Shown here: piece after piece, positions 33,135-42,391 of the stretch | Numbering within the stretch: position 1 is the stretch's first letter | Layout: each line of letters begins with the position of its first letter | Origin: Rhodoferax sp. | GTDB lineage: Bacteria > Pseudomonadota > Gammaproteobacteria > Burkholderiales > Burkholderiaceae_C | Direction of reading: 5' to 3' | Assembly: GCA_024236015.1 (NCBI GenBank) | Contig: JACKLK010000006.1 | Location: 124,001 to 188,000, forward strand | DNA: 64,000 bases | The notes under the pieces: generated by a model | What the model saw: the letters and a program-made list of their open reading frames with translations, nothing else | Databases searched by the model: none | Told to the model about the DNA's origin: nothing | Position numbers and translations under genes: made by a program

Positions 33135-34697
33135 ATGAAGCGTGTTGTACCGCTGTGTGCCATGGTCCTGTCTGCCGCGCTGCTCGTGGCGCCGGCGTTT
33201 GTCCGGTCGGCGCATGCGGCGCAAGCCGAACTGCGTGTCGTGGCGCAGGGCACCGACCTGTGGGGGGAGCCCGATGCATCCGGGCCGGTCGTCGACCGCC
33301 TGCTCGCGGGGCAGCAGGTGCGGGTGCTGCAGACCAGCGCCGACGGCCTGTGGCTGCGGATCGCTCGGCCCGACGGAACGACTTGGGGTTACGTGCCCGT
33401 TGCTGCGCTGGCGGCGGTCGAGGCCGCGGCCGGGACGCCGCCCGGCTCGGGCGCCGGCAGCGGCGGCCTGTTCGCGCGCAGCCTGGGCCTGGCAACGCCG
33501 TCCGATACGCCGGCTGCCGCCACAACCGGCGATGCGGCGGTGCCGGCCGACGGCGGTATCTTCGGCAGCCAGGTCCTGCGGGGCGACATCGACGCGGCCC
33601 ACGCGCAGCGCCGTGAGGAGGAACGCCTGGCCGCGATCCGGCAGGCCGAGGCGGAGCGTGCCCGGCAGCAGGCCGAGGCGCAACGCAGGCAGCAGGAGGC
33701 GCAGGAACGCGCGGCCCAGGCCGCACAGGAACGGGAATGGCAACGGCAGCGCGAATACGAGGCCGCGCGCGCCAGTGCCGAAGCGGATCGGGCACGGCAA
33801 CGCCAATGGGCCGCCATCGAGTCTTCGCTGCAGCGCATCACCGAGGACGCGCGACGCGAAAGCGACAAGACCACGCGCCTGATCCAGCAGCATGCGCGGC
33901 AACAGGCACAGCAGCGGCGCGAGCGCGAGCAGGCCCAGGCAAACGCACGTGCGCAGCGCGAGCAGGCCCAGATGAACGCGCTTGCACAGCGCGAGGCGCT
34001 GGAACGGGCCGAGGCGCAGAAGGCCGCACGGGCCCGGGAGCAGGCGGCTGCCCATGCCAGGGCCCAGGACGCTGCAAGGGCACAGGCACAGGCCGAGGCC
34101 CGCTTGCGCGCCGCGGCCCTGACGCCCTCGTTCCAGACGGCGCCCGCACCGGCCCGCGCACCCACCGTCGGTGCCGTGCCATCCGCGTCGGTGCACAGCG
34201 CGCAGGCCGCGCCGGCAGGCACGGCGCAGCCGCCGGCGCCGCAGTCCGGCACCAGTGGTGCCGGCATCCGCATCGCATCGGTCCAGCGCGACCCGGGCGA
34301 GGGCCAGCCGGGGCGCGGCAGCATGCGCAAGGAGGGGCTGCGCGTGGGCGGCTGCGCCGTGCGGTCGATCCAGGTCGAATGGTCGCTCGGCGTGCTGCTG
34401 GGGGAGGCCACCGTGGCGGGAACCTATACCTGGCAGGGTGACGCAGACTGCAGCCTGCCCGTCTCCACCGTGGTGTTGCTGCGCCTGGATGCACCCGGCC
34501 TGCCCGGTGGCTGGCTGGCCGTGAGCCCGGTGGTGCCGCGCGCCGGCGAACGGGGCTTCAACGTCACCGGTTCGCCGGCACGCTCCGCATTGCTGTGCCG
34601 GTACGAACACGCCCGGCGCGGCGATTGCCTGAGCGCCGATGTCGCCCGTGACGTGTGGACGGCGGGACAGGTCAGCGACTTCGTCGTGGCCTGGTAG
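33135..34697 (+). CDS. Secreted SH3b + TolA-like coiled-coil protein
   Basis: A 520-aa protein with a signal peptide (cleavage near SAHAAQ). Residues 33-95 form an SH3b domain (LRVVAQGTDLWGEPDASG, GTTWGYVPV). Then a low-complexity, Ala/Gln/Arg/Glu-rich coiled coil (about 150-320) resembles TolA domain II. The C-terminal 130 residues contain three cysteines (two in GGCAVRS and CSLPVS, a third in LLCRYEHARRGDC plus a fourth) that could form disulfides. SH3b suggests binding to peptidoglycan or a peptide. Its neighbour is the PDZ protein, so both probably act in the periplasm as an envelope module. Confidence 0.78.
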   Translation: MKRVVPLCAMVLSAALLVAPAFVRSAHAAQAELRVVAQGTDLWGEPDASGPVVDRLLAGQQVRVLQTSADGLWLRIARPDGTTWGYVPVAALAAVEAAAGTPPGSGAGSGGLFARSLGLATPSDTPAAATTGDAAVPADGGIFGSQVLRGDIDAAHAQRREEERLAAIRQAEAERARQQAEAQRRQQEAQERAAQAAQEREWQRQREYEAARASAEADRARQRQWAAIESSLQRITEDARRESDKTTRLIQQHARQQAQQRREREQAQANARAQREQAQMNALAQREALERAEAQKAARAREQAAAHARAQDAARAQAQAEARLRAAALTPSFQTAPAPARAPTVGAVPSASVHSAQAAPAGTAQPPAPQSGTSGAGIRIASVQRDPGEGQPGRGSMRKEGLRVGGCAVRSIQVEWSLGVLLGEATVAGTYTWQGDADCSLPVSTVVLLRLDAPGLPGGWLAVSPVVPRAGERGFNVTGSPARSALLCRYEHARRGDCLSADVARDVWTAGQVSDFVVAW

Positions 34698-34742
34698 CGC
34701 GCGCAGCGGGGTTGGCCGATCCGGCGACGCAGACCGCCGGTA

Positions 34743-35216
34743 TCAGCGGGGCGGCTCCAGGTCGGGATCGTGCGGCCTGCCGGCATCGGCCAGGCGGCGG
34801 GCGTTGGCGCGTTGCACCAGCATGGCGACCAGCACCGCCGCCGCAGCCGAGGACGCGATCAGCGGCGAGCCGGCAACGATGGCGGCCAGGCCGTCGACCG
34901 CATCGGTGCTGACCTGCTGCACCCGCTCGACCAGCGCCGCAATGTCGCCGGGTTGGACCCGGTTCGCGTCCTCCAGCGCCACCTGGGGATCGGGCCAACC
35001 GCTGCGAAACCGGATCTTCGCGAAGATGCCGTCGGCGATCGCCACCAGCGCCAGCACGCCCAGCGGGCGCAGCAGGAAGGCGAGCAGGCGGCTGCGCAGG
35101 GGGGCGGGCGACGAGGCATATACCTCTGCGACCAGTTGGCCGACCGACATGTCGTTGGTCTGCCAGGCGGCTGGATCAAGCGCCGTGGATGACGCCTTGT
35201 TGTTGGTGGAATCCAT
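34743..35216 (-). CDS. Small membrane protein of unknown function
   Basis: A 157-aa protein with a strong ribosome site AAGGAGG just before the ATG at 35216. Two hydrophobic segments are visible (about 45-65 and 115-135) around an amphipathic helix. I do not recognise the family. The N-terminal VGQLVAEVYASSPAPLRSRLL resembles membrane-associated stress proteins, but no motif is decisive. It converges with the SH3 gene. Confidence 0.65.
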   Translation of the reverse strand: MDSTNNKASSTALDPAAWQTNDMSVGQLVAEVYASSPAPLRSRLLAFLLRPLGVLALVAIADGIFAKIRFRSGWPDPQVALEDANRVQPGDIAALVERVQQVSTDAVDGLAAIVAGSPLIASSAAAAVLVAMLVQRANARRLADAGRPHDPDLEPPR

Positions 35217-35361
35217 GGGGCCTCCTTCAAGCCGGATGCGCGTGTGCGGAGCGCAGCGCTCCGATACGTCACGGCACCGGCCTGCAGCGCAGTGTGCACG
35301 CCGATGCTTATGCGCACCTTAGGCACCCGCCCGTGCGGCGGGCGGGTGAAGGCGGCCGGAA

Positions 35362-36330
35362 TCAATCGGCCTGGAAGCCCGAAGCCTTGATCGCCGGGCC
35401 CCAGGCCGCCTTGTCGCCGGCCAGTCGCTGGGTCATCTCTTCGGCACTGCCGGGCGACGCGGTCAGGCCCAGGCTGGCCAGCCGTTCGACCAGGTCGGGG
35501 GCCTTGAGCGCGGCCTGCAGCGATGCGTTGAGCTTGTCGACCGTGGCCTTGGGCATGTTGGGCGGGCCGAACACGCCGAACCAGGCCAGTGCGTCGATGT
35601 CGATGCCTTGCTCCTTGAAGGTCGGCACGCCAGGAAAGTTCGGGTTGCGCTGCGCGCCGCTGAGCGCGAGGATGCGCAGCTTGCCGGCCTTGTGGTATTC
35701 GGCGAATTCGGCCGGCGTGTCGAAGCCGATCGGGATCTGGCCGCCGAGCAGGTTGGTCACCAGCGGAGCGCCGCCCTGGTAGGCCACATGGGTCAGTTTC
35801 ATCTTGGCCGCACCGGCCAGCATCTCGCCCATGAAATGCGGCATCGATCCGGCCGCCGGCGAGCCGAAGTTGGCCTTGGCCGGGTTGGCCTGGAACCAGG
35901 CGATCAGTTCCTTCATGTCCTTGGCGGGGGTGCCGGGGCCGGCCGCCAGCGCCAGCGGGAAGGTCGCGGCATTGCCGATCGGCGTGAAGTCCTTCGTGGT
36001 GTCGTACTTGATGCTCTTGAACACCATGGGTTGCACGACCATGACGGCAAACGGCACGACCATGACGGTATTGCCGTCGGGCGCGGCATCCTTGACCATC
36101 TGGGCCGCGATGCGGCCGCCGGCACCGGGCTTGTTCTCGACCAGCACCGATACGCCGAGCGTGTCCTTCATCTTGTCGGCCAGCAAGCGGGCCGTGGTGT
36201 CTGCGGAGCCACCCGGCGGGAATCCGACGACGAGTCGGACCGGGCCGGTCTGGGCCAGGGCATGTGCACCCAGGCCCAGGCCCATGGCCATGACGAGCAG
36301 GGATCGGCGCAGCATAGTCAACGTGTTCAT
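35362..36330 (-). CDS. TctC/Bug-type solute receptor (orphan)
   Basis: A 322-aa receptor with a signal peptide (LLVMAMGLGLGAHALA) and Bug hallmarks: VRLVVGFPPGGSADTTARL at the mature start, and VENKPGAGGRIAAQMV in the ligand loop. No TctAB or regulator gene is adjacent. It faces a DUF547 gene on the same strand across 154 bases. Likely binds a carboxylate or aromatic acid. Ligand unknown. Confidence 0.93.
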   Translation of the reverse strand: MNTLTMLRRSLLVMAMGLGLGAHALAQTGPVRLVVGFPPGGSADTTARLLADKMKDTLGVSVLVENKPGAGGRIAAQMVKDAAPDGNTVMVVPFAVMVVQPMVFKSIKYDTTKDFTPIGNAATFPLALAAGPGTPAKDMKELIAWFQANPAKANFGSPAAGSMPHFMGEMLAGAAKMKLTHVAYQGGAPLVTNLLGGQIPIGFDTPAEFAEYHKAGKLRILALSGAQRNPNFPGVPTFKEQGIDIDALAWFGVFGPPNMPKATVDKLNASLQAALKAPDLVERLASLGLTASPGSAEEMTQRLAGDKAAWGPAIKASGFQAD

Positions 36331-36484
36331 CCAGTGTCTCCAGTAGTGGTGGTTTCAACCCGGCGCAGTTTAGTCCAGTGTGCCGGTGTGGCGCCTCGGG
36401 GTTGCGGCCGGACGCCGCCGGGCCGCCTGCGTGTTGCTGCCGACGCCGGATCGCAGCACAACCGACAGGCCGGCCTGGCGTACG

Positions 36485-37312
36485 TCAGCGCTGCACGTCG
36501 TTGAGCGACCAGTCGTAGTCCAGGTAGCGCACCCGGACCGGGCTGGAGCGCAGCACGGCGATGTCGGCCGGTTTGGTGGCCAGCTGTTCCGCATACAGCG
36601 CCAGCAGCTTGTCGATGCTGCCCACGCCGCGATGGCCTTTCTGGAAGTCTTCCTGGAACCACTTGAAGATCTCGCTGATCTCCGCGCGGCCGTCGTTGAA
36701 CCGGTTGCGGGTGCGGTCGGACATGAATCGCTTCATGCCGTCGTCGAGCTGGGCATCGAGTTGCGGCGCCGTGAACGCCTGCGGGCGCAAGGCCGGGCAA
36801 CCGATGGACGCGCAGTTGACGGCGGCATGCACGCGCCAGTCCTGGTAGAGCGGACGCAGCTGCTCGTGTTCGATCCAGTCCAGATGGCGTTCCTCGCCGA
36901 GCAGGCGGAAGAACTTCTTCTTCCACGGGCTCTGGAACAGGCTGCCCAGTTGCTTGATGGAGGTGAGGTCCGGATACCGGGTGAGGATCAGCTCGACGGT
37001 GAAGCCGTTGTAGGCGTTGATCAGGAACGCCATCCGCTGCTCGCGCGAGAAGCCGGCGAACTGGGCCGGGGTCAGCGCCGACCACTGCGCCAGCACCTGC
37101 TGCAGGGCCGGCCGGTCGGCCGCAAACCCCTGGTAGTCGACCCGGCTCTGTTTCTCGTCCGACAGCCAGCGCACATGTTTCTTCAGCAAGGCGTCCCACG
37201 CGGCATAACCGTGGTCGAATCGGCCGTCGGTGGCCTGTGCGCGGCCGGCCAGTGGTGGACAGGCGAGTGCAATGGCACTGGCAGCCAGGAAGATGCGTCG
37301 TCTCGCCAGCAT
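36485..37312 (-). CDS. DUF547 secreted protein
   Basis: A 275-aa protein with a signal peptide (ARRRIFLAASAIALACPPLAG) and a DUF547 domain: LINAYNGFTVELILTRYP, and AVNCASIGCPALRP. The domain is distantly related to transglutaminase-like folds, with a conserved Cys (C of NCASIGCP) and acidic residues. It lies three bases downstream of the VTT-flavoprotein gene stop and is surely cotranscribed with it, so the pair is likely to serve one envelope redox process. Confidence 0.88.
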   Translation of the reverse strand: MLARRRIFLAASAIALACPPLAGRAQATDGRFDHGYAAWDALLKKHVRWLSDEKQSRVDYQGFAADRPALQQVLAQWSALTPAQFAGFSREQRMAFLINAYNGFTVELILTRYPDLTSIKQLGSLFQSPWKKKFFRLLGEERHLDWIEHEQLRPLYQDWRVHAAVNCASIGCPALRPQAFTAPQLDAQLDDGMKRFMSDRTRNRFNDGRAEISEIFKWFQEDFQKGHRGVGSIDKLLALYAEQLATKPADIAVLRSSPVRVRYLDYDWSLNDVQR

Positions 37313-37315
37313 GGT

Positions 37316-39517
37316 TCAGCTTCGTTTCCAGTCGTGGTATTTGCGCACCCATTCGAGCAGACGCCTGGGCTGGTGCGCGCGTTTCCATTCGCCTGCGGCG
37401 TACTTGTTGGCCTCCGACCAGGTCGGGTAGGTATGGATGGTGCCCAGGATCTTGTTCATGCCCAGGCCGTGTTTCATCGCCAGCACATATTCGGCCAGCA
37501 GGTCGCCGGCATGCGCACCGACGATGGTCACGCCCAGGATGGTGTCCTTGCCCGGCACCGTCAACACCTTGACGAAGCCATGGGCCTCGCTGTCGGCGAT
37601 GGCGCGGTCCAGGTCGTCGAGGCCGTATTTCACCATGTCGTATGCGATGCCCTGGTCCTTGGCGTCCTGTTCGTTCAGGCCGACCCGCGCGACCTCCGGG
37701 TCGATGAAGGTCGCCCACGGGATCACCGAATAGTCGGCCTTGAAGCGCTTGACGTCGCCGAACAAGGCATTGACCGCCGCATACCAGGCCTGGTGCGCCG
37801 CCACGTGCGTGAACTGGTAGGGGCCGGCCACGTCGCCGGCGGCGTAGATGTTCGGGTACAGCGTCTGCAGGTATTCGTTGGTGTCCACCGTCTTGCTGGT
37901 GGGTATGCCGAGTTCCTCCAGGCCGTAGCCGGTGAGCCGCGCCGAGCGGCCCACGGCCACGATCAGCGCATCGAATTCCAGCCGGATCTCCTTCCCGTCG
38001 TGTTCGACGACGATGGCCCGGCTGTCGCCGTCGCGTTCGCAGCGCAGCGCCTTGTGCGACACCAGCACCTGCACGCCGTCGGCCTGCAGCGCCTGGCGCG
38101 CCAGCTCGGAGACTTCCGGGTCCTCGCGCATCATGATGCGCGGCGCCATCTCGACCTGCTGCACCCGTGCGCCGAGCCGGGCCAGCGCCTGCGACAACTC
38201 GCAGCCGATCGGCCCGCCGCCGAGCACGACGATGCGCCGGGGCATCTCGTCCAGCTCGGCGAAGCTGTCCCACAGGGTGTCGCTGGTGACGTAGCCGACA
38301 TCGTCCAGCCCCGGCAGCGGCGGCACGAAAGGCCGGGCGCCGGCGGCGATGACGATGTTGCGCGTCGTGAGCCGGGATGTGCTGCCGTCGTCGGCCCGGA
38401 TCTCGACCGTCCAGGGGTTGACGATGGTCGCGTAGCCGGGCCGCACGTCCACGCCCAGGCTGGTGTAGCGCTCGATGCTGTCGTGCGGCGCGATGTCGGC
38501 GATCACCTGGTGGATACGCGCCATCACCTGCTTGAAGCTGAACGTGGCCGTGGCCTCGGTGAATCCGTAGCGCTCGGCATGCCGGATCTGGTGTTGCAGC
38601 CTGGCGGTGCGGATCAGGGCCTTGCTCGGCACGCAGCCGAAGTTCAGGCAGTCGCCGCCCATCTTGTGCGCCTCGACCAGCGTGACCTTGGCCTTGACCG
38701 CCGCCGCGATGTAGGAGGCGACCAGTCCGCCGGCGCCGGCGCCGATGACGATCAAGTTGCGGTCGAACGTCGCCGGCCGCTGGTCCTTCCAGCGGGCGAA
38801 CACCTTGCGCCGCTGGACCAGGTCGACGATCCGGCGCGCCAGCAGCGGGAAGATGCCCAGCAGCACGAAGGCGCCGATCAGTCCCGGCGACAGGATGGAC
38901 CCCAGGGAGTCGATCTTGGCCAGTTCGGTGCCGGCGTAGACATAGGCCACGGTGCCGGCGAGCATGCCGACCTGGCTGACCCAGAAAAAGGTCCGGGTCT
39001 TCATCCGGGTCAGTCCCATGACCAGGTTGAGCACGAAGAACGGAATCGCCGGGATCAGGCGCAGCGTGAACAGATAAAAAGCCCCCTCGCGCTCGACGCC
39101 CTTGTTGACGTCGGCCAGGCGCCGGCCGAAACGCGCCTCGATGCTGTCGCGCAGCAGGTACCGGGCCACCAGCATGGCCAGCGTCGCGCCCAGCGTGGAG
39201 GCGAACGAGACCACGATGGTGCCCAGCACCAGGCCGAAGCCGGCGCCAGCGGCCAGCGTCATGATGGCGGCTCCCGGCAGCGACAAGGCCGTGACGGCGA
39301 CATAGATCGCGAAATAGGCCAGCGTCACGGTGACCGGGTGCTCCGCGAACAGCGCGTTGAACTGCGCCTGGCTCTGCTTGACGAAGTCCAGGCTGAAATA
39401 ACGCCCCAGGTCGAAGGCGAAGAAGGCCACCACCGCGGCCAGCACGACGGCGAGGATCAGGATTTTCTTGGGGCTCACCGACAGGCACCGTTTCTTGGGT
39501 TGTGGCGCACGCAGCAC
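37316..39517 (-). CDS. Fusion of a VTT membrane domain and a mercuric-reductase-like flavoprotein
   Basis: A 733-aa protein with five or more membrane helices (20-230, VTT/DedA domain with ALSLPGAAIMTLAAG) followed by a pyridine-nucleotide-disulfide oxidoreductase (250-720). FAD loop: NLIVIGAGAGGLVASYIAA; redox disulfide GGDCLNFGCVPSKAL (C290, C295); NAD loop VVLGGGPIGCELSQAL; C-terminal catalytic HTYPTWSE. The MerA/lipoamide-dehydrogenase part would face the cytoplasm. The start is uncertain: an alternative GTG at 39478 precedes SPKKILILAV. It heads an operon with DUF547. Confidence 0.9.
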   Translation of the reverse strand: MLRAPQPKKRCLSVSPKKILILAVVLAAVVAFFAFDLGRYFSLDFVKQSQAQFNALFAEHPVTVTLAYFAIYVAVTALSLPGAAIMTLAAGAGFGLVLGTIVVSFASTLGATLAMLVARYLLRDSIEARFGRRLADVNKGVEREGAFYLFTLRLIPAIPFFVLNLVMGLTRMKTRTFFWVSQVGMLAGTVAYVYAGTELAKIDSLGSILSPGLIGAFVLLGIFPLLARRIVDLVQRRKVFARWKDQRPATFDRNLIVIGAGAGGLVASYIAAAVKAKVTLVEAHKMGGDCLNFGCVPSKALIRTARLQHQIRHAERYGFTEATATFSFKQVMARIHQVIADIAPHDSIERYTSLGVDVRPGYATIVNPWTVEIRADDGSTSRLTTRNIVIAAGARPFVPPLPGLDDVGYVTSDTLWDSFAELDEMPRRIVVLGGGPIGCELSQALARLGARVQQVEMAPRIMMREDPEVSELARQALQADGVQVLVSHKALRCERDGDSRAIVVEHDGKEIRLEFDALIVAVGRSARLTGYGLEELGIPTSKTVDTNEYLQTLYPNIYAAGDVAGPYQFTHVAAHQAWYAAVNALFGDVKRFKADYSVIPWATFIDPEVARVGLNEQDAKDQGIAYDMVKYGLDDLDRAIADSEAHGFVKVLTVPGKDTILGVTIVGAHAGDLLAEYVLAMKHGLGMNKILGTIHTYPTWSEANKYAAGEWKRAHQPRRLLEWVRKYHDWKRS

Positions 39518-39592
39518 GCATGCGCCGGGGATGTGGCTGATAGTCGCCGATTCCCCCGCATTCTTACACCGTGGCGGCCGGCCCGGCGCGCA

Positions 39593-40357
39593 TCAGGGCT
39601 GCACCAGCAGCAGGTCGCCGACCACGGCCAGGCTGCTGCCGCCGGTGTTGTCGGCGTCGGCACCCACGGCCAGCGCAATCAGCGGGGGCAGGGACCGGGT
39701 CTCGTGGCCGAAGGCGCGCAGGAAGTCCTCGGCCAGCGGCCGGTCCACCGGCACCCACTGGCCGGGGCGCGGCGGCCCCTGGCCTGCGACCAGGTACCGC
39801 ACGCGCGCGCTGAACACGTTGGGCACGATGCTGCCCGCCGGCAGCAGGCGGTCCCATACATAACACAGCGTTGCGGCGGGCAGGGGCTCACCGGACAGGG
39901 CGCGGGCGATACGCAGGCTCGTCTGCTCGCCGAAGGACATGCCGTCGAGGGGCATGTCGAACAAGACGCAGACCTTGAGCGGCGCGTCGTCGCCGTCCCG
40001 GGTCCGCAGGTCGGATTGCGCCAGGCCGCGTTCGAGTCGCCAGCGCCAGCGCAGTCGTGCCGCGAGATGGAGCTGCGCCGGGCCGGCGTTGAACACGAGG
40101 TTGCCGTACGACGCATCGGCCCGGATCCGCAGCGCGACCGTGCCATCGTCCTGGGCCTGGACATCGAATCGGGTCAACGGGAACTTCTGGCCCGGCAGGC
40201 CGACCACCCGCCACGGTGGCGCGACCGCCCCGGCCTGCATGTGCGAGAAGCGGGCCTGCGCCAGGCGCGCGGCGAGCGTGTCGTCGGCCGCGGCGCTCGG
40301 CGGGGCGGCGACCGCCAGTGCCAGTACCGCGTTGACAACGCCCCGTCGCCCCCTCAT
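39593..40357 (-). CDS. DUF3047 secreted protein
   Basis: A 254-aa protein with a signal peptide, from the ATG at 40357, and the DUF3047 pattern: RWRWRLERGLAQSDLRTRDGDD, and CYVWDRLLPAGS. A C-terminal FLRAFGHETRSLPPLIALAVGADADN segment (seen as shorter blocks) is conserved in the family. The beta-rich fold is not characterised. Its ATG overlaps the stop of the acylphosphatase gene (ATGA), so they form an operon. Confidence 0.85.
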   Translation of the reverse strand: MRGRRGVVNAVLALAVAAPPSAAADDTLAARLAQARFSHMQAGAVAPPWRVVGLPGQKFPLTRFDVQAQDDGTVALRIRADASYGNLVFNAGPAQLHLAARLRWRWRLERGLAQSDLRTRDGDDAPLKVCVLFDMPLDGMSFGEQTSLRIARALSGEPLPAATLCYVWDRLLPAGSIVPNVFSARVRYLVAGQGPPRPGQWVPVDRPLAEDFLRAFGHETRSLPPLIALAVGADADNTGGSSLAVVGDLLLVQP

Positions 40358-40644
40358 GCCGTGGCAACGCAATGCAGGGCCACCAGCGTCGGGTCGACCG
40401 GCTGTGCCGTTGCCTGCACCGCGTCCACGCGTGCCGCCGGCGGGCCCTGGTGGCACCACTGCACGAGCGACTCGACCGCCGCGGCCGGGCCCTGGACCAT
40501 GGCTTCGACGCGGCCGTCCCTGCGGTTGCGCACCCAGCCGGCCAATTGCAGCGTGCGCGCGGTGGATTCGAGCGAGGCGCGAAAGTACACGCCCTGGACA
40601 TGACCGGAGATGAACAGGTGCTGGCAGACGGTCTCGGGATCCAT
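40354..40644 (-). CDS. acyP: Acylphosphatase
   Basis: A 96-aa small alpha/beta protein with the signature GHVQGVYFRAS (phosphate-binding arginine) and GWVRNRRDGRVEAMVQG (catalytic asparagine). It hydrolyses acyl-phosphates such as carbamoyl phosphate and 1,3-bisphosphoglycerate. The reading frame and length match the family exactly. It is the first gene of a two-gene unit with DUF3047. Confidence 0.95.
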   Translation of the reverse strand: MDPETVCQHLFISGHVQGVYFRASLESTARTLQLAGWVRNRRDGRVEAMVQGPAAAVESLVQWCHQGPPAARVDAVQATAQPVDPTLVALHCVATA

Positions 40645-40767
40645 GGTTCCGGGTTCGGTTGGTCGATCAACCCCGATGGTAAGCCGGGCAAGAAAATGGG
40701 GCTGCCCCGCGCGAACGCGGGGCAGCCCCGAGGCGCCGTTCGGGCGCCCGATGGCCGTGGCCTCAGC

Positions 40768-41001
40768 TCAGACGCGGTCCTGCGGCCGCACGAACCATTC
40801 GTCGCGGGCGCTGGCGGACCAGGTGTCGATCTGCTTCTCGGCCTCGTCCTTGGCGATGCCGTAACGCTCCTGCAGCTTGCCGGACAGCTGTTCGCGGCGG
40901 CCGGCGATGACGTCGAGATCGTCGTCCGTGAGCTTGCCCCATTGAACCTTGGCCTTGCCGGTCAGTTGTTTCCAGTTTCCTTCGATACGGTCCCAATTCA
41001 T
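40768..41001 (-). CDS. CsbD-family stress protein
   Basis: A 77-aa protein with the opening MNWDRIEGNWKQLTGKAKVQ and GKLTDDDLDVIAGRREQLSG, the CsbD signature. CsbD-like proteins are induced by sigmaB-type, osmotic or stationary-phase stress and are thought to bind nucleic acids or protect cells. It opens a block of small stress-type genes. The ribosome site AGGAGG precedes the ATG at 41001. Confidence 0.93.
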   Translation of the reverse strand: MNWDRIEGNWKQLTGKAKVQWGKLTDDDLDVIAGRREQLSGKLQERYGIAKDEAEKQIDTWSASARDEWFVRPQDRV

Positions 41002-41081
41002 GATGTCCTCCTTGTGCTTGGGTGGGTATGTCGGCCGGGATGGCCGCTTGCGGGAACGCGGCGATGTGCCGCGATGGCTGC

Positions 41082-41669
41082 TTATCGCGCCAGCCAATCC
41101 TTGAGTTCGTCGGCATGTTCCTGCTCGTCGCTGAGGATGTCCTCGAGCAGGCGCCGGGTGGTGGAGTCCTTGTCGCCGATCATGGCGATCATCTGGCTGT
41201 ACGACTCGACGGCCACGCGTTCGGCGACCAGGTTGGCGCGGATCATCGCGGTCAGGTCCTTGGAGTCGTCATAGGCGGCATGGCTGCGCCGGGTCAACGA
41301 ATCGGGCGAGAAGTCGGGCTCGCCGCCGAGTTGCACGATGCGCTTGGCCAGCCGGTCGGCGTGCGCCGCCTCTTCGTTGGCGTGGATCAGGAACTCCTCG
41401 GCGATCTTGGGCGAGGCCAGGCCGTCGGCGGTGAAGTGGTGGCGCTTGTAGCGCAGCACGCACAGCAACTCGGTGGCCAAAGCGTCGTTGAGCAGCCGGA
41501 TGACGTCCTCGCGCCACGGACCGTAGTGCGGCGTCACCGCGCCTTCGTCGATGCTGCGACGGGCCTGGTCGATGGCGTCTTCATCCAGACGCATCTCCTG
41601 CTGTGTGTGGGCCTTGGTGGTCTGCTGGGTCTTTGTGGTCATGTGTGCTCCCATGTGTTGGTTGTCCAT
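41082..41669 (-). CDS. Ferritin-like (bacterioferritin/Dps-type) protein
   Basis: A 195-aa helical protein with di-iron-type motifs: ALATELLCVLRYKRHHF (E), NEEAAHADRLAKRI (ExxH), NLVAERVAVESY (E) and SDEQEHADELKDWL (ExxH). The order matches a ferritin-like four-helix bundle used in iron storage or peroxide detoxification. Preceded by a His/Gln/Thr-rich low-complexity N-terminus. The start could be at any of three early Met codons; the first is given. Confidence 0.85.
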   Translation of the reverse strand: MDNQHMGAHMTTKTQQTTKAHTQQEMRLDEDAIDQARRSIDEGAVTPHYGPWREDVIRLLNDALATELLCVLRYKRHHFTADGLASPKIAEEFLIHANEEAAHADRLAKRIVQLGGEPDFSPDSLTRRSHAAYDDSKDLTAMIRANLVAERVAVESYSQMIAMIGDKDSTTRRLLEDILSDEQEHADELKDWLAR

Positions 41670-41836
41670 GTGCCCGGGTGCTTGTCATCGGGTCCCTTGC
41701 ACTGTAGGTGGCGGTGCCGGCTCCGGCCATCGGCGGCGGACACCGGCGCATGTAGGAGTGCGCCGCGTGCCGTCGTCGGAGACGCCCGAGCGGCTGCCGC
41801 GGGGCCGCGCGCGGGCGTGCGGCCCCGGGCAGGGTC

Positions 41837-42391
41837 TCAGGCCCGGAACCGCGCGGGCGGCGGCAAGGCATCGCGCAACGAGCGGATCTGCTGCAGGCTG
41901 CTCTCGATCTGGCGCAGCTGCCGTTCGACCACGGTGCGCACCCGGGTTGGCAGTTCCTGATCCAGCACCTGCCGGTAGCGCTCGCATGTCTCCGATTCGC
42001 CGCGTTCGCATTCGGCGACGATCGATGCGTCGCACAGGCCGCACAGGGTTCCGTGCACGGCCACCCAGCCCCGGTGCAGGCTGTCGCTGGCCGCACCCCC
42101 GCGCATCGGCATGCCGCCGAGTTGCTGCACCAGCTCGTGCAGCTGTTCGCGCGCGGTGTCGCATTCCTGCGCCCGCTTGCGGAACACGGCGCGATGGCGG
42201 CTGATGTTGGAATAGTCGGCACAGGACGCGAAGCCATAGGCACTGTCGGCGCAGGTGTCGATGAGCCGGTTCAGGGCGTCGATCAGTTCGAGGTCAAGGT
42301 CGACGGCGGGGGCGGAGACGGCGACGGGGACAGCGCGCCGAAGGGCGTGTGGGGCGCTGCGCTGCCGCGTCATGGTGCTTGCCTGGGTCAT
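41837..42391 (-). CDS. PA2169-family four-helix-bundle protein (DUF2383)
   Basis: A 184-aa all-helical protein resembling PA2169/DUF2383: LELIDALNRLIDTCADSAYGF, GWVAVHGTLCGLCDASIVAECERGES and ELPTRVRTVVERQLRQIESS (each shown as short blocks). It lacks obvious metal ligands. Members are often found with stress genes, as here (ferritin-like, CsbD). Confidence 0.8.
   Translation of the reverse strand: MTQASTMTRQRSAPHALRRAVPVAVSAPAVDLDLELIDALNRLIDTCADSAYGFASCADYSNISRHRAVFRKRAQECDTAREQLHELVQQLGGMPMRGGAASDSLHRGWVAVHGTLCGLCDASIVAECERGESETCERYRQVLDQELPTRVRTVVERQLRQIESSLQQIRSLRDALPPPARFRA

Noticed and set aside
36327..39521. A 1064-codon minus-strand open frame overlapping the flavoprotein in another frame
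   Set aside because: Low-complexity Arg/Gly-rich; the flavoprotein and DUF547 frames are the real ones.
36380..40603. A very long plus-strand open frame (over 1400 codons) opposite the DUF547, flavoprotein and DUF3047 genes
   Set aside because: Composition is Arg/Gly/Ala/His-rich with no family motif, and the minus-strand genes there have clear domains; it is an antisense shadow of a high-GC codon pattern.
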